Positions 55,633-64,000 of a DNA stretch of 64,000 nt are shown here, in pieces. This DNA is from Exophiala sp. HKRS030. Lineage: Eukaryota; Ascomycota; Eurotiomycetes; Chaetothyriales; Herpotrichiellaceae. The position numbers and the translations under genes are program-made. The stretch spans positions 124,001-188,000 of the forward strand of contig JAHWDD010000013.1 of the NCBI GenBank assembly GCA_023897205.1. The letters are read 5' to 3'. Numbering within the stretch: the first letter of the stretch is position 1; every line of letters starts with the position of its first letter. The notes below the pieces were generated by a model. The model saw only the letters and a list, made by a program, of their open reading frames with translations. It searched no databases and had not been told where the DNA came from.

Positions 55633-57927
55633 ATGTCTTCCAACTTAACCGCCACGGCGCCTTCGAGAAAGCGACCTTATTCCCGCGCGCGACATGCTTG
55701 TCTCCGATGCAGGAGGCAGAAGCTGCGCTGCGACAATACTCGTCCCTGCGCACTATGCATTCGAGTTGGAGTCGCTTGTGAGGAACGTCCCTCAGGATCT
55801 CGGTATGTTCTCGACTATGCGCAAGTTCATGCCAGCGTCCACTCACTAGACCACAGGTTCTCGACAACGCCATCCTCGCGCCCACATCGCGAAGACCATC
55901 ATGCTTCTCCGGTACAAAGCCTCCACGATGATCGACCATCTGCTCCCGAGACACCTCTGCTGAACAGCAGTCCTACCTCGAGAAACGGGCGGGACGCTCA
56001 AGGGCAACAATCGGCCGAGAATACGCCTCACCTCTATCGACCAAGGACATCAACCTACGAGGTTGTGGATAAGATCTTCAGAGAGCACAATCCCCAAGGC
56101 ACAATTCACCACACTTCTGCTGCCATACCGGGTGGTAGTCCTGACGCGAGGACCAATAATTCTGGCATTCAGTATCTGCTCGTGTCAGATGTTATTGGTG
56201 AAGATCTACCGCCGTCCGATATCATTGACCTCACATTGGACGCTTACACCAGAGCTGTACATTGGTTCATGCTCATGCTTCACCTGCCGTCCTTCAGAGC
56301 TGACTTGCAGAAGTATCAGACCACAGGCTATGTGCGGGCTGACAAAGTACCCTCACTGGTCCTAACTATTCTCGTCATCGCAGTAGGTGCCAAATATATA
56401 ACATGCCAGACTGTAGGCGAGAAATGCCCCGGCTTTGACCTACATGGTCTCAGTGATAGATTCATTGGCAAAGTGGAGAAGCACTTGCTAGACGTGTACG
56501 AAGCTGCTTGCATCGAATCCGTCCAAGTCTCGGCGATCCTCTCATCATTCTACCTCTACCAAGGGCGACCTAGTCGCAGCGTTCCTGTCAATGGGAGTTG
56601 TCTGCGGGTTGCTATGACCCTGGGGCTGCATAAGGAATCAAGCTGGAAGATGCGAGACCTCGTGACTCGAGAGCTTTGGCGACGTCTCGCTTGGGTCATT
56701 TACACCGCCGAGGTCTTTGGGGCTCTAGCATATGGAACGCCAGGCACAGTACGCGATGATGAATGGGACGTGGCACTACCTGAGAATATTGGCGACACAT
56801 CCGAAACATGTCCTGGCTTTGCGTCGACGGAAACTTACGAAGGAGAATCCTGTGGTCCAGTGACCATCCTCTCTTATCAGCGGTATAAATTCCGCCTGTA
56901 TCGTATTGCCTCATCGATAACGAGGACTATCTACCGACCCAGCGGAGCTTCCTGGGATTATGTCGCCACAAAGATCAAGACCATCAACGACCGACTCCAG
57001 CAATGGGAAAAGAGCATACCCCCGGAACTTCGCCTTTCGAATCTCAGAGTGACAGCAGATAATGAGGGTGATCAACGAATGATCAAGATCTTTCAACTAC
57101 AGGCGCTTGTTCTCCAGCTGTCATACGACAACATTCAGCTAGTTTTGCACCGCCCCTTGTTTACCATGAATCGAGCACCGTCATGGCCATCACTGAACGA
57201 CAGCGGCCAAGTTCAAGGAACCTTTGGGGAGGTCTCGAATCAAAGCTCCAGTGATCTCAATGAGATGATCAAAATAAGCAGGTACCAGTGTTGGGTATCT
57301 GCCATGAGAACCTCCAAGATTGGTGACCACGCTGAAATCCTGTCTGCCTCACGGGAAACTCACGGAGGTGCTTATGTCGGGATTCAATCATTCACCGCTG
57401 GTGTCGTGCTTGGGATATTTGCTCTCTCAGATCCGCTCTCCGACCAGGCCCATCAAGCTAAACGTGCTGTAAGCAAGATCATCAAGCTTCCTCGTTTATA
57501 CGAGTATCGTACAACGATCTCAGATCAATGCGGTGTTATCCTCGAAGAACTCTTGCGACTTATACTGGCGGAGGAGATGAAAGCATTGCTCGTTGAGGGT
57601 GACGCTTCCGCCAAGGCCGGTGAGTCAGACCAGGCTGTGACGGGGAGCCGCGACAACTCGAATCCAGTGGACACTGAGCAGACCAGACAACAGAGGTTTC
57701 CGAGGGTTGATTTTGATCCTCCTCTGAACAACGCCGACGACTTTCCAAGCATGGACACTCTACGAAGTTTCCCGGATCAGTCACCAGAGATTCCCCGGGA
57801 CATCTGTATGGGCAATTTCAGCGATGCGCTGCTATCGCTACAAGACATCAGGACGTCCAATACTTTTGACAATACTACTCAAGCATGGATATGGGACGAT
57901 TTGATTTGGCAACCCGAAATGTCATGA
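55633..57927 (+). CDS. Zn2Cys6 transcription factor with Fungal_trans domain
   Basis: A single-exon gene of 764 aa. Zinc cluster Cys23, 26, 33, 39, 42 and 49 (HACLRCRRQKLRCDNTRPC), then a Ser/Pro-rich linker (about 65-145) and the fungal middle-homology domain from about 185 (LTLDAYTRAVHWFMLMLHLP; GSCLRVAMTLGLHKESSW; RRLAWVIYTAEVF). The C-terminus is acidic and aromatic (NTFDNTTQAWIWDDLIWQ), a possible activation region. The start is the first ATG; upstream in-frame sequence has no Met. Target genes are not evident. Confidence 0.85.
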   Translation: MSSNLTATAPSRKRPYSRARHACLRCRRQKLRCDNTRPCALCIRVGVACEERPSGSRYVLDYAQVHASVHSLDHRFSTTPSSRPHREDHHASPVQSLHDDRPSAPETPLLNSSPTSRNGRDAQGQQSAENTPHLYRPRTSTYEVVDKIFREHNPQGTIHHTSAAIPGGSPDARTNNSGIQYLLVSDVIGEDLPPSDIIDLTLDAYTRAVHWFMLMLHLPSFRADLQKYQTTGYVRADKVPSLVLTILVIAVGAKYITCQTVGEKCPGFDLHGLSDRFIGKVEKHLLDVYEAACIESVQVSAILSSFYLYQGRPSRSVPVNGSCLRVAMTLGLHKESSWKMRDLVTRELWRRLAWVIYTAEVFGALAYGTPGTVRDDEWDVALPENIGDTSETCPGFASTETYEGESCGPVTILSYQRYKFRLYRIASSITRTIYRPSGASWDYVATKIKTINDRLQQWEKSIPPELRLSNLRVTADNEGDQRMIKIFQLQALVLQLSYDNIQLVLHRPLFTMNRAPSWPSLNDSGQVQGTFGEVSNQSSSDLNEMIKISRYQCWVSAMRTSKIGDHAEILSASRETHGGAYVGIQSFTAGVVLGIFALSDPLSDQAHQAKRAVSKIIKLPRLYEYRTTISDQCGVILEELLRLILAEEMKALLVEGDASAKAGESDQAVTGSRDNSNPVDTEQTRQQRFPRVDFDPPLNNADDFPSMDTLRSFPDQSPEIPRDICMGNFSDALLSLQDIRTSNTFDNTTQAWIWDDLIWQPEMS

Positions 57928-57944
57928 TATTTTAAATGATAGCG

Positions 57945-60140
57945 CTACCAAATTGATTCCGTTGCGTCCCACGGCAACAGTTGATCGAAGTCATCCAGTT
58001 CTAGATCAGGTAAGGACATTATGAAGCTGTTGGCAAGATCATCGTCGTCCTCCTCGTGAGGCTGATGTACCTGGTCCTTTTCTATTCCTGATCCTGAAAC
58101 CAGCTTTGTCATGGCTGGCATGCTACTATCCTCGACATGGAATATTGATGCTGGGCTCTTTAGCACTTCGACCGAAACTGGAGTGGGACCACCAGTTGCA
58201 TCCATCGTCGAATGTTTGGCATCCTCCTTCATTCGGTATGCTGCCGTATTCAACATTGAGATTGTGGTGTCTGCAAGCTGATATGACTTTGCAAATTCAA
58301 GCAGGATTCGCCAGCAAAGGTAAAATTTCTGAAAGCTGATTTCTCGGACCATATCGTCCTGAGACATGCTGTACAGGAGATGAGTGACGGCCGTGGGCTC
58401 CAAGGCTGCAATGGCAGTCTCTGGCAGAAACTGTACCAAGTCCTCAGCGTATAGGTCGCTGAAAATTTCGGTAACTGACCTCGCCGATTGACAGACCATT
58501 TTTGCAGAAGACGCTGTCAAGTCTGCATTTGTTTGGCCGCGACCTGATGGGTTAGCCAGCGGTCTATATATTGTCATGAGTGTCATGCAATAATATCCCG
58601 TTAACAAGGCCTTGTGCACCCTAACAACCTTGTGCTCGTTGGCAACTCCAATGATCCCTCCCTGGGATTGATCCGAGTGCACGCTGACTGGCAATTGTTG
58701 GAACCAGTGTTGGAGCTCATCTCCGCAGACGCTAATCTCGATGTCCGTCAGCTCGCTGGAACGAGGGATCAGTGAGATTGTGGATGGTCGTCTCCCACGG
58801 GCAATTTGTGTCCTTTGAGGTTCATAGTGTGATGATAACACTTTCTCAATATGCAACGCCAGTTGCGCCAAGGCAATGCAGCATTGTGACAGAATCACAC
58901 ACTCACCCGGATTCCCAGGTTGAATAAGTGAAGTCTCTTTTATGGCTCGATGGAGTGAGTCTGATCGAAGGTCATCAATCTCGAGCGATGGCATGCTCGT
59001 TGTATCCGGTTTGAACTGCACCGGTCTCCTTAGAGTAACCGCCATCAGACGATCTCTGATTAGGAGTGACCACCAGGTAAGTCTTGTCGTGACTGAAGAA
59101 CCTGAGCATGAAGTAAAATCTATATTCGAGTCCCAACCGAGACTGCTGGCATGCATTGTCGCGACACCCATCCAGTGATAATTGTCTCTCAGTGTACCTG
59201 AATCGCCGTCCCAGAAGCTAAGCAGAATGGCGGATTGGATGATTGACAGACGGTCCGATTCGACATCGAAGTCATGCAGTAACCTGGCGCGGTCGAAACA
59301 GATCCTTCTGACTGATTTTCGGCATCCTTCCTCTAGGCTGTTGCCTATGAATGCCGTGGCAGCAGAGAGTAAGGACTGGAAGACAAGGAGGCTGACTGTG
59401 CGTTTTCCGCCGTTGCTGAAGACGGCCGTCAAGATCCCCTCGAGATCAAGCATGGGTGTAAAAGGGTGGACCCATTGCATATATGCCTGGAGGAGCAAGT
59501 CTCGGATCGGGGCATCGGGAATATCAAAGGCTCCTTTGCTTCGGAGGAAGTCGAGGTCCTCTGGAGAAATGTTTGTGGACAATGGTGTGATGAAGGAAGG
59601 GAGGGTAAGACACTGGGATTGGTCACTGATGACCGTAGATGTAGGAGAAGGATACGATGCCACTGGGTCTGACTTCGAGTTCTGGGTTATCTTGTCTAGC
59701 GGGGGATTGAAGAAGTCGATTATGGGTAGTGTTCCGAAATCACCGGGCGAGAGGGTGAGCGTCTTCCCGTGGACCGCTGCCGCCCTTTGGTGACTTTTCT
59801 GCTGCATCGAGGGCTGTTCTGTTTTGATAGTCGTCCGTACATCTTCGAAATCGATGATGGCGTCACAAATGGGACTCTGTTCTTCACCATTTTTCCGGGC
59901 TTCGAGGAAAGACGGACACAGGACGCGGTCCCCGGCATGCCGCCGTTTGCTCACCGGAAGAACGCACGTCTTGTTGTCGAGTCTGCAGTTGGTGCACGGT
60001 GACTTCGTCTTGGTGACGTCGCATCTGACCTTTCTTGCTCGACAAGACTGGCACGCTCGAGGCGACCGTCTGCTGAGGCCGTTGCGTCTGATGGATATTT
60101 TGGTCGGTACCGTTGTCTTACCGCTGCCCGGAGAGTCCAT
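57945..60140 (-). CDS. Zn2Cys6 transcription factor, cutinase-factor-1-beta-like
   Basis: A single-exon gene of 731 aa. Zinc cluster Cys30, 33, 40, 49, 52 and 59 (RACQSCRARKVRCDV and PCTNCRLDNKTC), typical of CTF1/FarA-like and related factors. The middle domain includes FDIPDAPIRDLLLQAYMQWV, HPFTPMLDLEGI, HASSLGWDSN, RLTWWSLLIRDRL and MTIYRPLANP. The C-terminus is acidic (EEDDDDLANSFIMSLPDLELDDFDQLL, about 700-726), a likely activation domain. Its stop lies 17 bp from the stop of the preceding gene. The chosen start is the first ATG of the frame (60140). Confidence 0.85.
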   Translation of the reverse strand: MDSPGSGKTTVPTKISIRRNGLSRRSPRACQSCRARKVRCDVTKTKSPCTNCRLDNKTCVLPVSKRRHAGDRVLCPSFLEARKNGEEQSPICDAIIDFEDVRTTIKTEQPSMQQKSHQRAAAVHGKTLTLSPGDFGTLPIIDFFNPPLDKITQNSKSDPVASYPSPTSTVISDQSQCLTLPSFITPLSTNISPEDLDFLRSKGAFDIPDAPIRDLLLQAYMQWVHPFTPMLDLEGILTAVFSNGGKRTVSLLVFQSLLSAATAFIGNSLEEGCRKSVRRICFDRARLLHDFDVESDRLSIIQSAILLSFWDGDSGTLRDNYHWMGVATMHASSLGWDSNIDFTSCSGSSVTTRLTWWSLLIRDRLMAVTLRRPVQFKPDTTSMPSLEIDDLRSDSLHRAIKETSLIQPGNPGECVILSQCCIALAQLALHIEKVLSSHYEPQRTQIARGRRPSTISLIPRSSELTDIEISVCGDELQHWFQQLPVSVHSDQSQGGIIGVANEHKVVRVHKALLTGYYCMTLMTIYRPLANPSGRGQTNADLTASSAKMVCQSARSVTEIFSDLYAEDLVQFLPETAIAALEPTAVTHLLYSMSQDDMVREISFQKFYLCWRILLEFAKSYQLADTTISMLNTAAYRMKEDAKHSTMDATGGPTPVSVEVLKSPASIFHVEDSSMPAMTKLVSGSGIEKDQVHQPHEEDDDDLANSFIMSLPDLELDDFDQLLPWDATESIW

Positions 60141-60627
60141 TTGGAATACAGAGAGAGAGGGGGGAGGATATGGAGCCAATCAGAGTTGATCTCCGGGTTG
60201 ATTCTGTTTACTCCTTTTTACTCTCTTTTCACTCGACGCCAGTCGATATTGCAAGGCGTTGTTGACGAGGTATGAAACTCTCTCTCAATACATTACGTGG
60301 ATATGTATATATACACACACACAATCAACATTGACCTGCCACAGTGCACGCCCTTTTAATCAGCATCTTCATCATCCCATGCTTGGATTCCGGTCTCTTT
60401 CCGGCGGAATCTCGTCAGCGAGGCGCGGTTAGGCGAATGTATGGCCACTCTTATTGGCCAGCCTTGCCTCCGACCTGCCAATCCCACAGCCTCGTTTCCG
60501 GTCGCATTTTCCACTCACCCCGAAACACCCAAGGAACGTTGGAAGATGAGATCAGCGGGCTACTCAATACCAATGCTTTCTCTGGTTAGGTTCAAGCTTA
60601 CCGTAATGAAGTATTTTGAGTTGAATA
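60141..60627. promoter_or_regulatory. Promoter of the Zn2Cys6 gene and 3' end of the hydrolase gene
   Basis: A 487-base spacer between two minus-strand genes, with a short (AC)n/(TA)n microsatellite near 60303-60322. No gene seen. Confidence 0.4.
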
Positions 60628-61704
60628 TCAGTGTGCTATTTCCCCTTCCGAGTCCATGCAGCCGTATACATCCGTACATGCAGGTGCACAGGACTCCTCT
60701 GTCATCCCCGCAGGCTGCCTATCTACTGTACCCAGCAAATCCTCTAAGAATTGGTCTTGAGCATTGAGGGAGATGCTCAAATGAGCCTCATCCTCCAACA
60801 CCTTCAACTTGGCACCTTTGATCAGTGAGGCTGCATTCCTCGCCATGGCCACCGGGACATTCGCATCACGACCTCCATGCCACAAGCAGATGTTGAACCC
60901 TTCCTCCGTGTCGAGATCGGCCAGGTCGAACCCCCAATCTCCGGCGATCAACCTGATGTCCAGGTTTATTCCTCCCCCGGATGGCTGCCTGTAACTCTCG
61001 TGCATGGCCTCGACCAGTTTTGTCGTGACCTCCTCGCTATCGACGCACCTCGCGTCGGGTTCGGGTTTGGCCTTCATGGCCCGCACCAGCACTTTTCTCA
61101 TCCGTTCCGGGTGCTCGCGGTCTCGGGCGACGGATCCAAAATCCCAATCCATCAACCACCCGACAACTCCCCCGAACCATTTCGACGACGCGGTCAACAT
61201 GAGGATTCGGACCGGCCACGACATGCCCGCCGTCCCCAGGCTGAGGGGGTACGCCCCGGCCACGACACACGCGCCCAGTAGTCTTCCGGTCTTTGACACT
61301 TCCTTGACACAAGCAAACACGTAGGGCGCGCCACCAGACGCTCCGACCACGTAGAAACCGTTGATAGACAAATGGTCGGCCAGCTGCAGGACGTCCCTGG
61401 GCCAGTCGAGGACACTACGGTTGGGTTGGAACGTGGAGAGCCCCATGCCCGGTCGATCGACGGAGATCAGTCTAGCGCCATGTCGTCGGGCGGCCGACAC
61501 CAAAAAGTCGCCTTCGATGCGAGATCCCGGAAAGCCGTGACAGTAAACCAACACCGGTTTGGTGGTGGTGGTGGTGGTAGTTACGTGTGCTTCTTCTCCA
61601 TCTTTCCCTGCCGCTGCTGCTGCTGCTGGTGTTGTTGTAGGAGGGTCGTAATCAATATAGGCGAGGATACGACCGTCGGTGAGAGTGACTTGAGAGGTTG
61701 TCAT
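60628..61704 (-). CDS. Alpha/beta hydrolase fold protein
   Basis: A single-exon gene of 358 aa. The start is the ATG at 61704. Features: oxyanion-hole motif YCHGFPGSRIEGD near 55, DRPGMGLST near 87, nucleophile elbow GASGG near 118, and the catalytic His in EDEAHLSI near 315. An N-terminal low-complexity insert encodes Ala6 and Thr7 from GCT/GGT-type trinucleotide runs (61559-61632 on the plus strand), which may vary in length between strains. It resembles epoxide-hydrolase or haloperoxidase-like fungal hydrolases; substrate unknown. Confidence 0.82.
   Translation of the reverse strand: MTTSQVTLTDGRILAYIDYDPPTTTPAAAAAAGKDGEEAHVTTTTTTTKPVLVYCHGFPGSRIEGDFLVSAARRHGARLISVDRPGMGLSTFQPNRSVLDWPRDVLQLADHLSINGFYVVGASGGAPYVFACVKEVSKTGRLLGACVVAGAYPLSLGTAGMSWPVRILMLTASSKWFGGVVGWLMDWDFGSVARDREHPERMRKVLVRAMKAKPEPDARCVDSEEVTTKLVEAMHESYRQPSGGGINLDIRLIAGDWGFDLADLDTEEGFNICLWHGGRDANVPVAMARNAASLIKGAKLKVLEDEAHLSISLNAQDQFLEDLLGTVDRQPAGMTEESCAPACTDVYGCMDSEGEIAH
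61559..61632. repeat. Coding trinucleotide repeats (poly-Thr and poly-Ala)
   Basis: A GGT run at about 61559-61578 and a GCT run at about 61612-61630, read on the minus strand as poly-Thr and poly-Ala in the alpha/beta hydrolase. Confidence 0.8.
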
Positions 61705-62663
61705 CACAACAACGCAATGGTCATATTACGTGCCATGAATGTGAGTACCTATTTACATACAAGCAGTCGTGTGCTGGAAATATACCACGTTGATACTCTT
61801 CTGTAGGGGATTGATTGATGCCTGATACCCGCCCAAGCACTAATCAAGCTTAGGTGGTTCTTTTGTGGCTTGACAGTATCTACAGAAAGGATAAGGCGTG
61901 TTGTGAACATCCAATCAACCTCGTCCAGGCTGAATCGAAGCCTTGTCGAAGTCTCTCAGCGTCGTTTCGATTCAACATCAAAACACTTGACTCCGTCCCG
62001 TCTCTTCTGTACTCTCCCACTAGTACATACATGTACGGAGCATTTGTCCACCGTTAGTTACTCAAATCACGGCACGCGAACGAGTAACGTGACACTTTCA
62101 TGTTTCTATTTCCCCCAATGTCGATCACAAGGCACCAAGTGGAGATTTCCGGGATTTTTTTTCAATTGATGTCACGCTGATCGAAAAGTTGGGGGGGAAG
62201 AAGAATGGGAAGCCCGTGTGTCTGTGTCTGTGCCTTTTTCAAGACAAAGGGTCCAACACGAGGTTAAGAAGATGATCGTCATGGAGAAGAAGCTCGACTT
62301 CGCTACTAGTAGAACAAACCTCGACAACTACTCGTACTCCTGTTCTCTTCCGCCTCACTTCGTACGTACAACTTGCTACAAGATTTTGCCCAGACACTTA
62401 CGACTTAACACATCTAACATTCGTTGCGGAGTCACATGGAGAACTGCCAATGCATGTTTGTTGCAGATCCAGCCAGGTCCACCACACACACACAGGGTAC
62501 GGAAATTGTAACAAGTACGAGTACTCGAACGGAGTACTTGTACCGACGAAGAATCCATCAGGATAATTGATCAACCCTACTCCTCCACATCGCCACCACC
62601 GCGCACGAGTCCTTCCGTACTGTTACAGGCGTCGTCGACACTCAAACCTCACCATTTCAAGCA
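61705..62663. promoter_or_regulatory. Divergent promoter of the hydrolase and the sugar transporter
   Basis: A 959-base region without a credible gene. It contains an inverted repeat, ACAAGTAC at 62511-62518 and GTACTTGT at 62534-62541, about 125 bp before the transporter start. Confidence 0.45.
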
Positions 62664-64000
62664 ATGGGCAAAGATACAAACCCCGAGTTACCTGATGAAA
62701 GTGTGGCGGTAAACCATCCCGAAGTCAACAACGACGACGCACTTGTCGAACTACGAGAAACCTATGTCAAGCCTGGTGGGTAAACCCTCGCGAGTCACAG
62801 GTACAACCTTTTCTACTCACATTTATTGATATTCACAGGCTTCAGAGGTACTCTGCAATCCAAATATGTCGTCCTTTGCGCCTTCATCGTCAGGCTCGGT
62901 GGGTTCCTTTTCGGATATGGTATGTATTCGATTGCCCTACCCCATGTGCAATCTTCGGACGGTGAGCTTACACGCGTCTTCTACTTGCTAGACCAAGGTG
63001 TCATTTCCATCATTCTTGTCATGGACCAATTCACCGATCGTTTCCCTCGAGTTTCAGATACTGCCAGTGGTGGAGGGTTCTGGAAAGGATTAATGACGGC
63101 CATGATTGAACTGGGCGCGTTTATCGGTATGAGCAACTTGTCCCCTCCTGGGAATTATCAACGCCCTCCCCGATGCCCCCTTACTAAATCTCTTCATTAC
63201 AGGCGCTTTCAATCAAGGTTGGATTGCCGAAAAGATCTCTCGAAAATACTCCATCTGCGTCGCCGTCTGCATCTTTGTCGTTGGTTCTGTTCTACAAACC
63301 GCCGCTCAAGATTATGCCATGCTCATCGTCGGTCGATTGATTGGTGGTATTGGGATTGGCATGTAAGTGTCACACTTTTTGTCTATTCTTCACTTCACTC
63401 ACTAATACACCATGACAGGTTGAGCATGGTCGTCCCCATGTACATTGCCGAAGTGTCACCACCCGAGATTCGAGGTTTGTATTGGGATCGAACTCCAACT
63501 TGAAGCCCTTCGTGACTGACAGACCTCATCAGGCACTCTTCTGGTCTTGGAAGAATTCTCCATCGTCTTCGGCATCATCTGCGCGTACTGGCTCACGTTC
63601 GGTACTCGTTACATTGGCGGCGAATGGTCCTACCGTCTACCGTTCTTGCTACAAATCTTCCCGGCCATCCTCCTCGGCATTTCCGTCCTCTTCATCCCAT
63701 TTTCGCCGAGATGGTTGGCCTCCAAGGGTCGTGACCGGGAAGCCCTCCAGGCCCTGGTCAAACTTCGACGAGTCCCCGAAGACGACCCCCGGATCCAAGC
63801 CGAGTGGTACGACATCCGAGCCGAAGTGGCCTTTCACAAGGAAGTCGCCATACAGAAACATCCGAACTTGGGGTCTCCCGGTCAGAGGACGAGATCCCAG
63901 GCCCTCAAACTCGAAATCGCCTCGTACCTTGACTGTTGGAAACAAGGTTACTGGCGACGAACCATGGTCGGTGTAGGATTGATGTGTAAGTATCAGCATT
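62664..64000 (+). CDS. MFS sugar transporter (hexose/quinate type), 3' end off the right edge
   Basis: A sugar-porter family transporter. Visible exons are 62664-62775, 62839-62919, 62992-63126, 63203-63362, 63419-63474 and 63533-63985, with a GTAAGT donor at 63986 opening an intron that runs to the edge; they join in frame to 332 codons. Features: GGFLFGYDQGVISIIL in TM1 (built across a splice), GWIAEKISRKYSI, VGRLIGGIGIGMLSMVVPMYIAE, the PPEIRG motif, and LPFSPRWLASKGRD-like IPFSPRWLASKGRDRE after TM6. About six of twelve TM segments are in the window. It resembles fungal hexose or quinate permeases; specificity is not clear. Confidence 0.85.

Noticed and set aside
1..64000. CRISPR arrays, rRNA, tRNA and complete transposable elements
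   Set aside because: I looked for direct-repeat arrays, B-box-like tRNA motifs and transposase or reverse-transcriptase signatures and found none convincing. A tRNAscan and RepeatMasker run would be the decisive checks.

Overview
The window is nuclear DNA of a filamentous ascomycete (Pezizomycotina). The genes carry short spliceosomal introns of about 45-95 nt with GT(A/G)NGN donors, CTRAY-like branch sites and (C/T)AG acceptors. There are five fungal-type transcription factors (four with an intact Zn2Cys6 cluster), fungal siderophore enzymes, and TACGGAGTA intergenic motifs. A eurotiomycete (possibly Chaetothyriales-like) is my guess, held weakly. I find 27 protein-coding genes, two of them running off the window edges. 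I rebuilt exon structures by hand from splice sites; every complete model closes in frame. I see no tRNA, rRNA, CRISPR array or intact transposon.

Region 1 (1-32.2 kb) looks like an iron-siderophore locus fused with a peroxisomal acyl-CoA module. In order it holds: an almost complete NRPS with the A-T-C-degenerateA-T-C layout of fusarinine synthetase SidD/NPS6; a divergent SidI-type acyl-CoA ligase; a SidA-like N-monooxygenase; an AIF/FSP1-like flavoprotein; a Zn2Cys6 regulator; a 2-oxoglutarate oxygenase; two acyl-CoA oxidases; an ACSF3/MatB-like acyl-CoA ligase; an enoyl-CoA isomerase-like protein; a Dal5-type transporter; and an Arn/Mir-type siderophore-iron transporter. Five of the enzymes end in consensus PTS1 tripeptides (ARL, ARL, SRL, SKL, AKL). 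Three exact ATCWGATAA sites, the motif of iron-repressing GATA factors, lie upstream of the SidA-like gene and one lies upstream of the siderophore transporter. The SidA-like protein keeps its FAD and NADPH motifs but has lost all four residues that contact ornithine in SidA. No SidF-type acyltransferase is in the window.

Region 2 (32.2-48.6 kb) is a mixed set: a zinc-cluster-less transcription factor, an NmrA-like reductase, a GPI-anchored PEBP-like protein, a small mitochondrial protein, a P450, a dienelactone hydrolase, a DUF1275 membrane protein and a secreted bicupin oxalate decarboxylase.

Region 3 (49.1-60.1 kb) starts with a MAL-type cluster: a cytosolic GH13 alpha-glucosidase divergent from an alpha-glucoside MFS permease, followed by an AmyR/MalR-like Zn2Cys6 regulator. 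A CGG-N8-CGG site lies in the shared promoter. Two further Zn2Cys6 regulators follow, end to end with 17 bp between them. Region 4 (60.6-64 kb) holds an alpha/beta hydrolase and the start of a hexose-type MFS transporter cut by the right edge.
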